Shown here: piece by piece, positions 24,401 through 34,505 of the stretch
How the letters are laid out: each line of letters opens with the position of its first letter
Position numbering within the stretch: position 1 is the first letter of the stretch
Origin: Odontesthes bonariensis
Taxonomy: Eukaryota; Chordata; Actinopteri; Atheriniformes; Atherinopsidae
NCBI RefSeq assembly: GCF_027942865.1
Contig: NC_134510.1
Coordinates: 26,157,209-26,221,208 of the forward strand
Direction of reading: 5' to 3'
Length of the DNA stretch: 64,000 nt
Program-made: the position numbers and the translations under genes
Notes under the pieces: generated by a model
The model's database searches: none
Told to the model about the DNA's origin: nothing
What the model saw: the letters and a program-made list of their open reading frames with translations, nothing else

Positions 24401-25593
24401 AGAGACGATGTCTGTGTGGAAAAATAGGTTGATTCAAAACCTGAATACATTGTTCAACTTCATTAGTACCTTCACAGATGGACAAATGACTCGTGATAGT
24501 TCCTCTCCTCTTTAGCCAAGAGGATGCAGCATCCATGATTAAAAAACATGACTGTTTTCAACTTCTGCGCAATCCATCTTAAATTAACTTGGTTTTTATG
24601 TTTGATATGTTGTATTTGTGATATTTTCAAGGAATTATGTGGTTATTTTAATTTATTTTATTTCTAATTTATTGCATTGGGTTTACCTTTACTTTTTACA
24701 CAGCGTGCCAACTCTTTTATAAACAGGGATGCTGGTATAAGGACATTTTGAATAAAAAAAATGTGTTGCATCTGGCAGGTATTCACTTCTACAAAAACAA
24801 TCAATTAGAATCACAATTACTACTGTAATTTGCCTTATTATTTCTTCATCATTATGAGGTGTTATAATATTAGAGGAATGTTTATATAGTGCACATGACC
24901 CACAGCTATCACTCTGAAAATAAACTGTTGTCACATAAAAGCACGATTAGACAAAGGAGATGGTTACTTTTTCCATTATTCTTTAATGTATTTAAACTAC
25001 TCTTAATAGAGCGTCACTAAAAGCACAGTTTAAAGGTAAAGTAAGCCATTTACAAAGATTTGGTGAGAGAAGACCAACTGGTTTTGAAGCCAACAATGTA
25101 TAGATTTTTGTTTTGTTTTTGTCTGGCAGGTGCATTCCAGGCACTTACCATCGATGCCATGCAGCACTCTCCTGGAAGTCGACTTTGAGGCTTGTGGGCG
25201 GATTCGATCGACCCTCTCTGGGCAGTAGCGCAGCAGGAGTATGAAGATTAGAGTGACCAAGAAGCTGGCCAGCAGGAGGATGGGCACGACGATCACCTCC
25301 TGCTCATATACGCGGATCTCTTCAAACAGGAAAAGACACAAAGGAAACTTCAGTGATCCGGCAAGTCTGAGATATGATGATCTCAAAGAGCTGTTTGCAC
25401 AGTATCTGCTGGCATGTTTGCTCAGCTGACAGCCACAGGTTGTGTATTTTGAGACAACCATAGAAAGGGTCTCCTTAAGCAGGGTTGTGAGTTTCAGACA
25501 CAGTGAACAGAGGTTATATTCATGCCAAAACAGCTTACCACAGATGGTGTCTCCGTGTTTGCAGCGGTAGTCTGCGTCCGACAAAGTAGACAT
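21491..25593 (-). CDS. styk1: STYK1/NOK-like membrane pseudokinase
   Basis: Single-pass membrane protein with a kinase-like cytosolic domain. Nine coding exons join in phase (minus strand): 25593-25539, 25319-25149, 24023-23691, 23588-23407, 23281-23207, 22844-22636, 22427-22387, 21871-21775, 21683-21491, giving 451 residues (human STYK1 422). A short extracellular part precedes the membrane helix (about 28-50, VIVVPILLLASFLVTLIFIL). A Pro-rich stretch follows, then the kinase fold. Matches to STYK1 include ENKDLLSFLWRCRQ, EFLHGKDLLHGNIRARNVLV, VWSFGVLLYEMATLG and KSCCQWKDQDRPSL. The ATP-binding Lys position is Arg183, the HRD motif reads HGN (Asn284 for Asp), DFG is Gly-Leu-His (302-304), and no glycine-rich loop is seen. 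Catalysis is therefore unlikely. Teleosts may have two copies, so the a/b paralogue is not assigned. Confidence 0.92.
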
Positions 25594-26525
25594 CCTATCA
25601 AATGTTAAAAGACATGAAGAGATTCAAAGAAATGTTTTCTTTTTTTGTCCATTCCTCGTGCACTGCTGGCACATTCAGACTCGGTTTTAAGAAGCTTTTA
25701 TAGTGCTTCTGTGTGCTGCGATATAACTATGTAGAAAAAGCATTAAAGCCTTTGCAGCGGATGAACAGAGATAGATGTACATGGTAAGAATAAAGCTGAT
25801 AAAGTCACAATGTCTTTCCAAAAATAAAGCCATGTTGTGAGCAAAGCCTGTAAATAGTAACATGACTCTTAAAAGGTAACCTGTAACACAAGGTGTTTGT
25901 ACAACTGTGTAACTGAGACCAGGCACTTCATGTGCAGTTTTCCTTCTGCTACAGACAACAGTCTTTCTTTCTTCTCTTTTTTTTTAAACTGATTTTTTAT
26001 AGATTTAGCAACAAATCACACCAGACATTTTGGTCTTGCAGAGTAAATTCTGCTGCACTTAGATGAGGTTCTACTGCATGTGTTAGTTTGACCGATATGT
26101 ATTCAAAAAAAGAGAAAACATCTAAAGCTGAGCCATCTGTGAGCTGTAAGTTTATTTCTTGTTTTTACAGTCATTATACAAGACAAGGAAAAGGAGAAAC
26201 ACACGGAAAAACTCTTCACCCACATCATCCTTTTACGTCAGATCGAATATCTCTAAACCTGTTCATCTGCATTTTTTTTTCCACATTAAAGCTTGTGTCG
26301 CTCCACACACCCAGTGGTCAAACATGAACAGCCTCGATTCACGCTGAAAGTTGTCATAAAATCATTAAAAGTTTCGTAATCAGCGATACATTAATAAAGC
26401 ATTTTATGGAACAAACATGATGCACTTAAATCAGCTCACACCACATCCCCGCTGCCTTCTTGTCTTACAGCCAGATACAGTGACAGTGTGGCAGAAGTGA
26501 GATGTTGCGTTGTATAAAGTCTTAC

Positions 26526-26640
26526 CTTATGTGTTTCAATTACCTGCTATCCCTCAAAGAAACTAAACGAGAAGTTAGATCCTTTTATTGCAGGCTCACG
26601 TTTCCCTCCTTCATACGGTCCGTCACTTTCCACACATGAT
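26526..26640 (-). other. Possible styk1 5' untranslated exon
   Basis: The styk1 start codon lies one base after a minus-strand acceptor (ttgatag|g), so an upstream exon must exist. A good minus-strand donor, cataag|gtaaga, at 26526/26525 is the nearest candidate. The 5' limit is a guess. Confidence 0.35.
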
Positions 26641-26649
26641 CTCAGCTGA

Positions 26650-27800
26650 GTGTGGAGCCCAGGTTGAGCTGTTTTGTTCAGATCCTCATTGTCTTGTTTG
26701 TCTCGGGTGATCTCTGAGGCTCAGGGGATCAATTTGCTGCTCTCTGTTTGCCTGCCTTCCACCTTCTGTGCTTTCTTAACTCCACCCCATTCACCTGCAC
26801 TACATCCTTCTTCTCACCTATTTACACTATTTCCTTCTTCCTCCTTTCAGTCTCCCTCCTCAGTTTGACAGGTCAGACCTTCATTATCCACAGTCTTCCT
26901 CTGTAGACGTTGCTCTACCACATTCTGTAAAGGTTGTCAGGAGCTGCTCGCCCTGCCTCTCCTCATTGTTTAGGGAAACTGGTGCCGCCGCTCCTCGTCA
27001 GTTTACAGTTTTCAGCCTTTTGTTAAGCGTGTTTGGGCCCTTTCAAGCAGAACTCGTGTGACAGGCTTTACTACCTCTGGAGTATTTAGTCAGCAACAAT
27101 AAATTGCATTTTTTTTACCCATTGCAAAGAGTGCACCCATTGAACAAAGATGATAATCTCACAACCTAGAAAACAGACAATGCATGTCCCCAGTTCTCAA
27201 TCTGATTGAAGCTAAATTCCATTTAAATACTTTTTTTAAGTGAATAGAAAACATTTTTATAAATAAAACTCAGGAAAAGTAAAAAGACACAGCATTCAGA
27301 CTCCTGCTGCATTAGGGTGGACCGTTTGGGTGCATCATTTCAGGAAACTCCACACTCCTCTGGCATACAACCGAATAAATAATGCACTGGAGTCACTGGG
27401 CCAATTTCTGCTGAATGGAACGATGACATTGTGCCTCAATAAATGATATCAACTATTTGCAAAACAAAGCTTGACGAGCAAAGTGGTAAAACATGAATAT
27501 GTTTTTCTCTTGTATGCTGTGTCACGGGAAATCTAATCCAACCATCATTATTTATTGACACATCATGTGTTGTGTTGCAAACCTTTGGCAAAGACAAGAT
27601 CCTCCACATACCCACATACCCTCCAACATTAGCACATCTCCTGTTTACACCCACAGAATTTAAAAACGCAACATTTTGAATTCAAGGAATTATGAAAGGT
27701 AATCGCTCCTGTTCTGCTTCACGGCTTTCAGCTGTAAAACTAAATCGTGTTTTGGTTCCAGGATGAGCAGTGCTCACTCTTAAAGTGAGTTGACAAACCC
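26650..27800. other. Intergenic region upstream of styk1
   Basis: Pyrimidine-rich near 26.75-26.85 kb, otherwise featureless. No exon or recognised repeat. Confidence 0.5.
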
Positions 27801-27806
27801 TCAGGC

Positions 27807-28660
27807 AAGTTAACTCGTTATTATGGCGTTAACGCAATAATTATTTAATATATAAATATTTTATCACGCATTAACGCATGTTTGTTTTTTAAAAACAAAC
27901 ATTTTGGGGGGTTTTGTGCCTTTAATGGATAGGAAAGTTCAGAGAGAGGAAGCAGAGAGAGGGGCAACAACACGCAACACAGGCCCGTACGATAAGGGAC
28001 TCGAACCGGGGCCAGCTGCAGCGAGGACTATAGCCTCTGTACATGGGGCACCTGCTCAACCCACTACGCCGCAAACCACCCCTGTTTTATCATTTGTTTT
28101 ATTATTGTAAAAGTCTGTTGCTCACAAGCTTTTATTTTGTAAAAGTATGTTGCTGTCTGCTGCGGAAACGGAAAAAGAAAGTAATTGGCGGATCCACCAA
28201 ACATGGAGAAGGGTACGGAACTTTTACTCGGCCATTTTCATTTTAAAGTTCTTCCAGACGGCGGAGTCGACAGAACCAAAGTCATCTTCTCCCAAGTTGA
28301 ATTGTCTTCTCACCGTAGTAGTTCCAGTCTAAAATATCACTTAAAGGCAAAACACACAACTGATAGCAGCAAGTCATTCAACGAAACAGTGTGTTTGCAC
28401 AACAAAGGAAACAGACAGTGGAGCGAGGCTTCTACATAAAAACTACATAAAAGCGCTGATGTTAAAAGTGTGTTTGCACAACAAATGTTATGGCACTTTA
28501 ATTTATATGGCAGCACATTTAAAATAAAACTAAATGCTAAAAGCTATACACTACTTTTGAATTCATTTTTGGATTTTGCGTACAAATGCGATTAATCGTG
28601 ATTAATCAGGGAAATCATGTGATTAATTAGATTAAAAATTGTAATCGTTGCCCAGCCCTG
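27807..28660. mobile_element. Degraded hAT transposon with BED-finger remnant
   Basis: The right end reads in reverse as CAGGGCTGGGCAACGATTA and is preceded by the TTAATC-rich sequence typical of a common fish hAT family. Near-matching 8-base flanks CCTCAGGC (27799-27806) and CCTCAGAC (28661-28668) could be a target-site duplication with one mismatch. An 84-codon open frame at 28185-28439 (+) contains SSLKYHLKAKHT, the second half of the BED zinc finger that starts such transposases. The Cys pair of the finger is lost, and most of the transposase is absent. The left end is poorly defined. The copy is non-functional and is interrupted by a SINE. Confidence 0.6.
27906..28082 (-). mobile_element. 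tRNA-derived SINE inserted in the hAT remnant
   Basis: On the minus strand it reads as the same family as 7646-7827: GTAGTGGGTTGAGCAG, then the shared catgtacagaggctatag block and B box GGTTCGAGTCC, an exact match to the consensus. It sits inside the hAT remnant, so it is younger than that element. I could not define a clear target-site duplication. Confidence 0.78.
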
Positions 28661-28669
28661 CCTCAGACC

Positions 28670-30640
28670 ACTCATTAAGTGTTGCAGGACTATTAAAGAA
28701 CCACAAAATCAAATCTTTCATGTCTGACTGAACCGAAGAGGTGCAGAGCCACTGGTCTGCATGGAGTAGAACAATTACAGCCAAATTAATGACTTCATGT
28801 CAGCTGATCCATGACTGTGTTTGCTGCAGTTACATAAGTCTATGTGCAACTACCAGTGGATCAACAAATATACCCTGCCCACCAGTTAAACATGTCAGCC
28901 AGCTGCCACTTTCATGAGAAGGTACAGAGACTGGAACAGAAATAAGGTTTCTCTTCTTAATCATCCTGGGAATGTGAAATCACTTCCCGGTAAGTTTAAG
29001 GAGCTGATGAGAACACAGGGAACATTAGAACAGCAGCATTATGTGCGTCATTGAGACATGGATGCAGGAGCATGAGTCCAGCCTCTCGACCTGACTGCCA
29101 GACAGATGCCAAACAGAGCGATAACAGTAAAGCAGGAGCGACTGCAGTGCTTAGCAACAGATGGAGATTTGCTACATTTCAACTTTACAAGATTTTGTCA
29201 ACTGTTTTTTTTTATTTTGGTATTCGCTTGTCAATAATTCTTATTGAAATAATATGTTTTTTGTCTGGGGATAAATAAAGTATAAGTCATTCTTTTTGGA
29301 TGGGAGCCGCTCACTAATGAGCATCTCATCGTTGTCCTGTGAGATGATCTGAGTCCGTTCTTTAGTTATAAGACGAAAGCAAAAAATCAAGTTGTTTCCC
29401 TTTAACAACATAGTTTTAATCAACATAATTTTCTGCGATGCTTTAAAATCAATCATGTCAGCATAATTGAATTTTGCCCTTTAATTAATTTTTTCAAATA
29501 ATCTAATTGATGGAGTTTTCAGTCCACAACCTGCATTCTTTCAGACTGTCACATGATAACTTGGCTCCCCAAAAATCATCAACTCTGTTCTTCTCAAACT
29601 GTTATTTGGTTAACAAAGAAAGACTCGTGTGCTTTGGATCGCCTTTTTGCCGTGCGACCCACTTTCTCTTGACATTGGGACGGTGGACATATCTTCTGAT
29701 ATTTTCTTGGTATAATTCAGAGGAACGTGTTCCACCAGTGATGAAAACAAGGGATAAAAGGATTTTGAAGCACAACATTCTAGTCTAGACGGATTCTTAA
29801 AAAAAACAAGCGCCCATCCACTCACGCCAACGTGTCATCCCGCTGATTAAAAACACCTCACATCAATCTCAACAGCAACCGCTAATCCGAGAGGTTTGTG
29901 TACTTTTGTCACTTACAGATGTGTGATGCTGGATAATTTCCCACTATAAACAAATCCCAGAGTGTACATTGTTTTTAATCTCATTAGTTTAATTGGAAAC
30001 TCTATCCACTCTCCAGAACACCATCAAATGTTAATGAACTCGCCACAGAGCCACAGTTTCATAAAGAATGATACAATTATTGTTGTGGAATAACACACAG
30101 AAAAAAATCTCACACCCTTAAAGGAACATTAACATCTGCACCGAATGTCTTGGCTGTCCAAAGAGCAATGAAAGGGTTTCATTTCAGAACAACAAACATC
30201 GTGCTTGTGCTGGACCTTCAAAAAAAAAAAAAAAGAAGAAATCATTATTCATTCTCTTGGGAGCACGACTGTCGATCTGTCTGGATCAACGTAGTGGACT
30301 GACAGTTCCACAAATTGGAAAACAACGTCACCAGCAGAGCTAGAAATGTAAGATTATATTTTTGTGAGCTACATTATATAAAAAACATAATACACACCTC
30401 TGTATTCCAAAAGGACACATTAATCTGCTTTGTAATCAATGAATTGTCTGGGCTCATAATTCAGTCCAGTTATACGTTGCATTACTTGCAGCAGCCGTCA
30501 GTTATAGGGGCTCATTGGGAACGAACAGCTTGTTTTCAGATGGCACAGCTTGGGAAACATGAATTATGAAGTGTTACAGAAAATCAATAACAACATTACA
30601 GTCTGTGAGCAAATCAACAGAGCATGAAGACAGTTCTCAT
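28670..30640. other. Intergenic region and gstk1 3' side
   Basis: AT-rich sequence downstream of gstk1 (which runs leftward). Part must be the gstk1 3' untranslated region, but I see no clear minus-strand AATAAA close to its stop. No other gene or repeat is supported. Confidence 0.5.
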
Positions 30641-30641
30641 C

Positions 30642-32900
30642 TCACAGCTTAGCAGCTGAATGATCAGGTCTCGGCCCGTGCCACTTCTCTCCTGAAAGAG
30701 AGAATAAAAATTTTTTAAAAAAGGCTGAATAATTATCTGTGTGGTTGGTATGATGCACAAATCACAGAAAGAAAAGCAGCCAGCGTCACCGCTTCGGTAG
30801 ATGAAACCGTGTTTGTCTACAGAGGGCCAACGACACTGTTTTACACACATGCTGTTAGACAGATTCTATAACAGAGGAGCACAAAAAACAAGTGCCCAGG
30901 AAATAAAAGAAATGAAAAGAATGATAGTTGAGGCCAAACGACAAGCCTTCCCTCATGAGAAACTCGGTTATTTAATTCTCACCGATGCAGTGGGCCATGA
31001 GCTCAAATCTGTCAGATCCAAAAAACATCTGTTGCTTTCCATCAACGTGACACACCAGCATGGGGAAACCGAACGCCTGTCACAGTAAAGGGGAAGACAT
31101 TTTCATTATTACTCTGCAACGTCTTTTTCAGTCGCACGAGGAGAGCTGAGCAACAACTGACCCCATAATTAAGAGCATCCTGTGTCGCGTTTTTAAGTTT
31201 GTCTTTGATTTCCTGTGAGGTGGAGAGCTTCAGCACTTCCTCGATCTCCCTGTCGGACAAACCTGCTTTCTTCGCCGCCTGCAAAAAACAAACAAACAAA
31301 AAAAAAAAGATGTGGGAAAGAATAAACTTTGACTCAGACCCTTAAAACAAACAAACAAAAAAAAAATGCACCCTGTGTGTTAAAATATGCTACAACCTCA
31401 GTCAGTGATGCAGACTGTGTGATGTCTTTGTCTTCACTCCAGATCCGTCTCCACAGCTCGCGGGAAACCCGCTCCAACTGCTTGTCTCCACTTTTCTCCC
31501 TTTCCTGAACTGCGGTCACAAATCTCATCGCAACCAAGGAACCTAAAAACAGAACAAGAGCTTATTAGATTTAGTTTATAAGGAAACGGTAGCGCTGCTG
31601 TCCTGTGTGATGCTTCATCACCAGCTGTAATTCAGACTATTAGAATATTGAACACTAAATCCACCGAACAGCCCTACAGCTGCAACTTTAATCATTTGTT
31701 TCATTTAAAAATCTCTGCTCAGTTCTACCTCTCTGATAGCAGCTGGATCAGGAGCTCAGGCTCTAGCTGGCCCCATGATTCCTGACTATGGATATTTTTT
31801 AAAAACTCGGTAATTTGGCTTCACTGATATCCATAAAAACCTCAGTTTAAAAACCTCCTGTGATCTGTAAGCCGTCTAAAATGTTTCACCTTTCTGTTCT
31901 GTTGTCACTATGATGGTCATAAACCCTTTTAATGCCGTCTTTTGTCCAGCTGTAGTGTTTCATTCAACCTGCAACACCCCAACATAGGCAGTTTACAACT
32001 GTGACAAATCCAGGCATTCCTTTCTCACATTGGAGAGGTTAGAACTTGCAAGTTTCAGCATTTGCACCTGAAAAACAACCAGATTGATTATCCATCCATT
32101 AGCTATTCAGGTTTTACAGTGTAGAGGGCTGTGGGCTGGAGCCGATCCCAGCAAACAGTGGGCAAGATCCAGGGTACAGCCTGGACACCAGTAAATGTTT
32201 AATTCAGAGGTTTTCAAAGTGTGACGTGGGAGGTTCCAGGCGGTGAGGCTTATTGAAAAAGGTGAAAGAAATATTACTTTGGTAATCGAAGGAGTGTAGG
32301 GGGTTAAATGACATAATTGTGATACTGTTATTTAGCAAAACTAAGCAAAAACACCAGGAGTTTTTTGTTTTGTTTTGTTATTTTTCTCTCTCATATTCTG
32401 CAAACCCTCGCTCCAATCAACACCCATCACTGCTCTGATCATGCTTTTACCTTTTTTAAACATGGCTTCAAAGGGGTCAGATGGTGCCTGCAAGGGGACG
32501 TCAAAGTACTTTGACAACTGGTTGAGATCGTTGTTCATGTACAAGAATTTGTTCGGAACCAAGCCAGGAGGCTTATTGCCTGCCGTGAGGAAATAAAAGA
32601 GGGTCAGTGTCCACATGAGGACAAGCTCAGTGTGTGTGTAAGGACACCCCGCAAAACTGAGATTCACTGACCTGATCCTTGCATGACGCCACCCAGAAAG
32701 GCAGGGCGCAGTTTGAGCTCAATGTCCCACACATTTCTGTAGCGACACATGATCTGTGGACAAAAGTGATCGCTGTAAAGCTGCTCTACAAAGTGTAACA
32801 CCTGTGACCTGCCGAAGAGGTCATTACGAACCTCAAAGCCGAGCCAGGAGTACGGCGACACCACGTCGTAGAACAATTCGACCACTTTCCTGGAGGTCAT
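30642..32900 (-). CDS. gstk1: Glutathione S-transferase kappa 1
   Basis: DsbA-like thioredoxin-fold glutathione transferase of mitochondria and peroxisomes. Seven exons join in phase (minus strand): 32900-32832, 32753-32672, 32579-32451, 31542-31397, 31278-31162, 31076-30983, 30691-30642, giving 228 residues (human 226). The N-terminus [18 protein letters not shown] carries the active-site Ser15 in SPYSW. Further family matches are [76 protein letters not shown] and the final [16 protein letters not shown]. The last three residues AKL form a PTS1 peroxisomal import signal; human ends ARL. Intron 1 is only 78 bases, a multiple of three with no stop and a weak donor (gttcgt), so read-through would add 26 residues. 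A degraded repeat lies in intron 3. Confidence 0.96.
32089..32190. repeat. Degraded dispersed repeat fragment
   Basis: Contains ccatccattag, then gggctggagccgatcccagc and gtacagcctggacacc. This is the pattern of a very common fish interspersed repeat (ccatccattc ... ggctggagcctatcccagc ... gtacaccctggac). It lies in gstk1 intron 3. The superfamily is not assigned. Confidence 0.55.
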
Positions 32901-32949
32901 CTTGAGGTCTGCGGGGTCTCCGGCTGTTTACTTGTGTCAGCCAAACGAT

Positions 32950-34505
32950 AAATGTTGTTCAATTATTGAACTGAGGTGCACTTCAGGATGAGTCTGACTT
33001 TATAAGCAGCCTCGGTGCACTGCTATGTGTGTCAAAGTTCAACTAATCTGACGCAGAGCGATTCAAGGTAGTTCACAAAGCGAATTCACCTTTTTTTTTT
33101 TAAGTGTTTCAGTGAAAATCTCAGCAAATATTTACAAGAGCCGCTGTAACGGTTTGTTCAACAAACTTTGTTGACACCCACCTAACAGTTAGCCTTAAAT
33201 TAACCAAACCTAAGACAGCAAAACAACACAAACACACGGCTGCATCACCGACCTTACCTGGAAAAACTACAAACTACCACTACTTTTACGGACGGTTTGA
33301 CATGTTTTCTTCTTCTAGGTAATTATTTAGCTGTTACCAAGACAACACATAGCACTTTACTGCCACCTACCGGATGGAATGGACAGAAGTCGAGTTTCCA
33401 TAAATACTATTTTAGGGCTTTTTCTCAAAATTTGGGGGTAAACGTCGTCCTTCCCCGACTTTTTTTTCTGATAGCTCTGAGGTGTGAAACTCAAAAAAAT
33501 AAGAATAAAATACTGCAACGAAAGAGAAAGCACACGAGCCAGACAAACATTCGACAAATGAAACTCACTCATAAAAACTCATGTTCACAAAATGTCTCTA
33601 CATTTTACAAAAGACACAACTACAAAACAGACAAAATAAGAAAAAAAAAATCAACGCTGTTCTTTTTCTTCAGACACTTGAAGTGTAAAAATCTGCACAA
33701 AAATACTATCAAAAATAAAATGTGTCTACATATTTCTCAAAAGAACATTTAGAGATATTTTAGTATCAGAGTTTTTCATCTTAAAAAAAAAACATTTAAA
33801 CAGTCCCATAGCCTGAGGGAGGTCTTGAAAGAGCTATTTCTTATTATCATTTGTCTATTTTTGGTCCTAACAATTAAAAGATATCCAAGACAAAAAGATG
33901 AATTGGAAAAACTGACACAACAGGAAAAACAGTTGGTGTATTCCTCTCATCTTACTTCTGTCAGTCAGTTTCATTGACTGTTTGGTCAGTTTTTTCATTT
34001 CCTGACTGTCATCCAGCAACATATATTAAAAAAAGTGATTACAGTAAACAATTTCAAATGTCCTGCTTATATCCTGTAGCAATATCTGCTATATATGTTC
34101 AATATAATTCTCCATATAAAGGGGCAGCTTTGTACAGTGTATCGTGGTCCTTTCAAATAACTGATGCAACAACTGATTTTCCAAATCACTGAACTGCCTT
34201 TTATTGCTATCATTCAACCTGCCTCTGAAACTTTCAACATTTCTCGTTTTCTGACATATAATGGGCTACTCTCAAAATATTCTAACCTATCAGTTTTGAT
34301 CTCAAAAGCTTTCACTCAAACACAGTTTAAAGATTTTAGAATTTCCCTACAGTGAATGTAAAATAATTATATTTTCTGAAAAACTATTTACTTTAAACTC
34401 TATTTACATATAAGTCTTCCACCAAGATAATACATATGTAAGTGTTAAGGCTAGTGATGTCTATAATCGTATGTACGTCTGAAATCCACGAGTTAGCATT
34501 TTCCT
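32950..34505. other. gstk1 promoter side and downstream of the Rap1GAP-like gene
   Basis: Both flanking genes run leftward, so this holds the gstk1 promoter near 32.9-33.3 kb and the 3' untranslated region of the Rap1GAP-like gene near 34.2-34.5 kb (TTTATT, AATAAA on the minus strand, near 34199). The Lys-rich plus-strand frame at 33297-33752 is AT-rich sequence, not a recognisable protein. Confidence 0.5.

Noticed and set aside
32664-32900. Continuous 78-codon gstk1 first exon
   Set aside because: It includes the 78-base intron; joining 32832 to 32753 restores GFE-IMCRY, as in other GSTK1 proteins.
33297-33752. 151-codon Lys/Asn/Thr-rich frame
   Set aside because: Composition follows the AT-rich sequence, there are no splice or promoter signals, and no family match.
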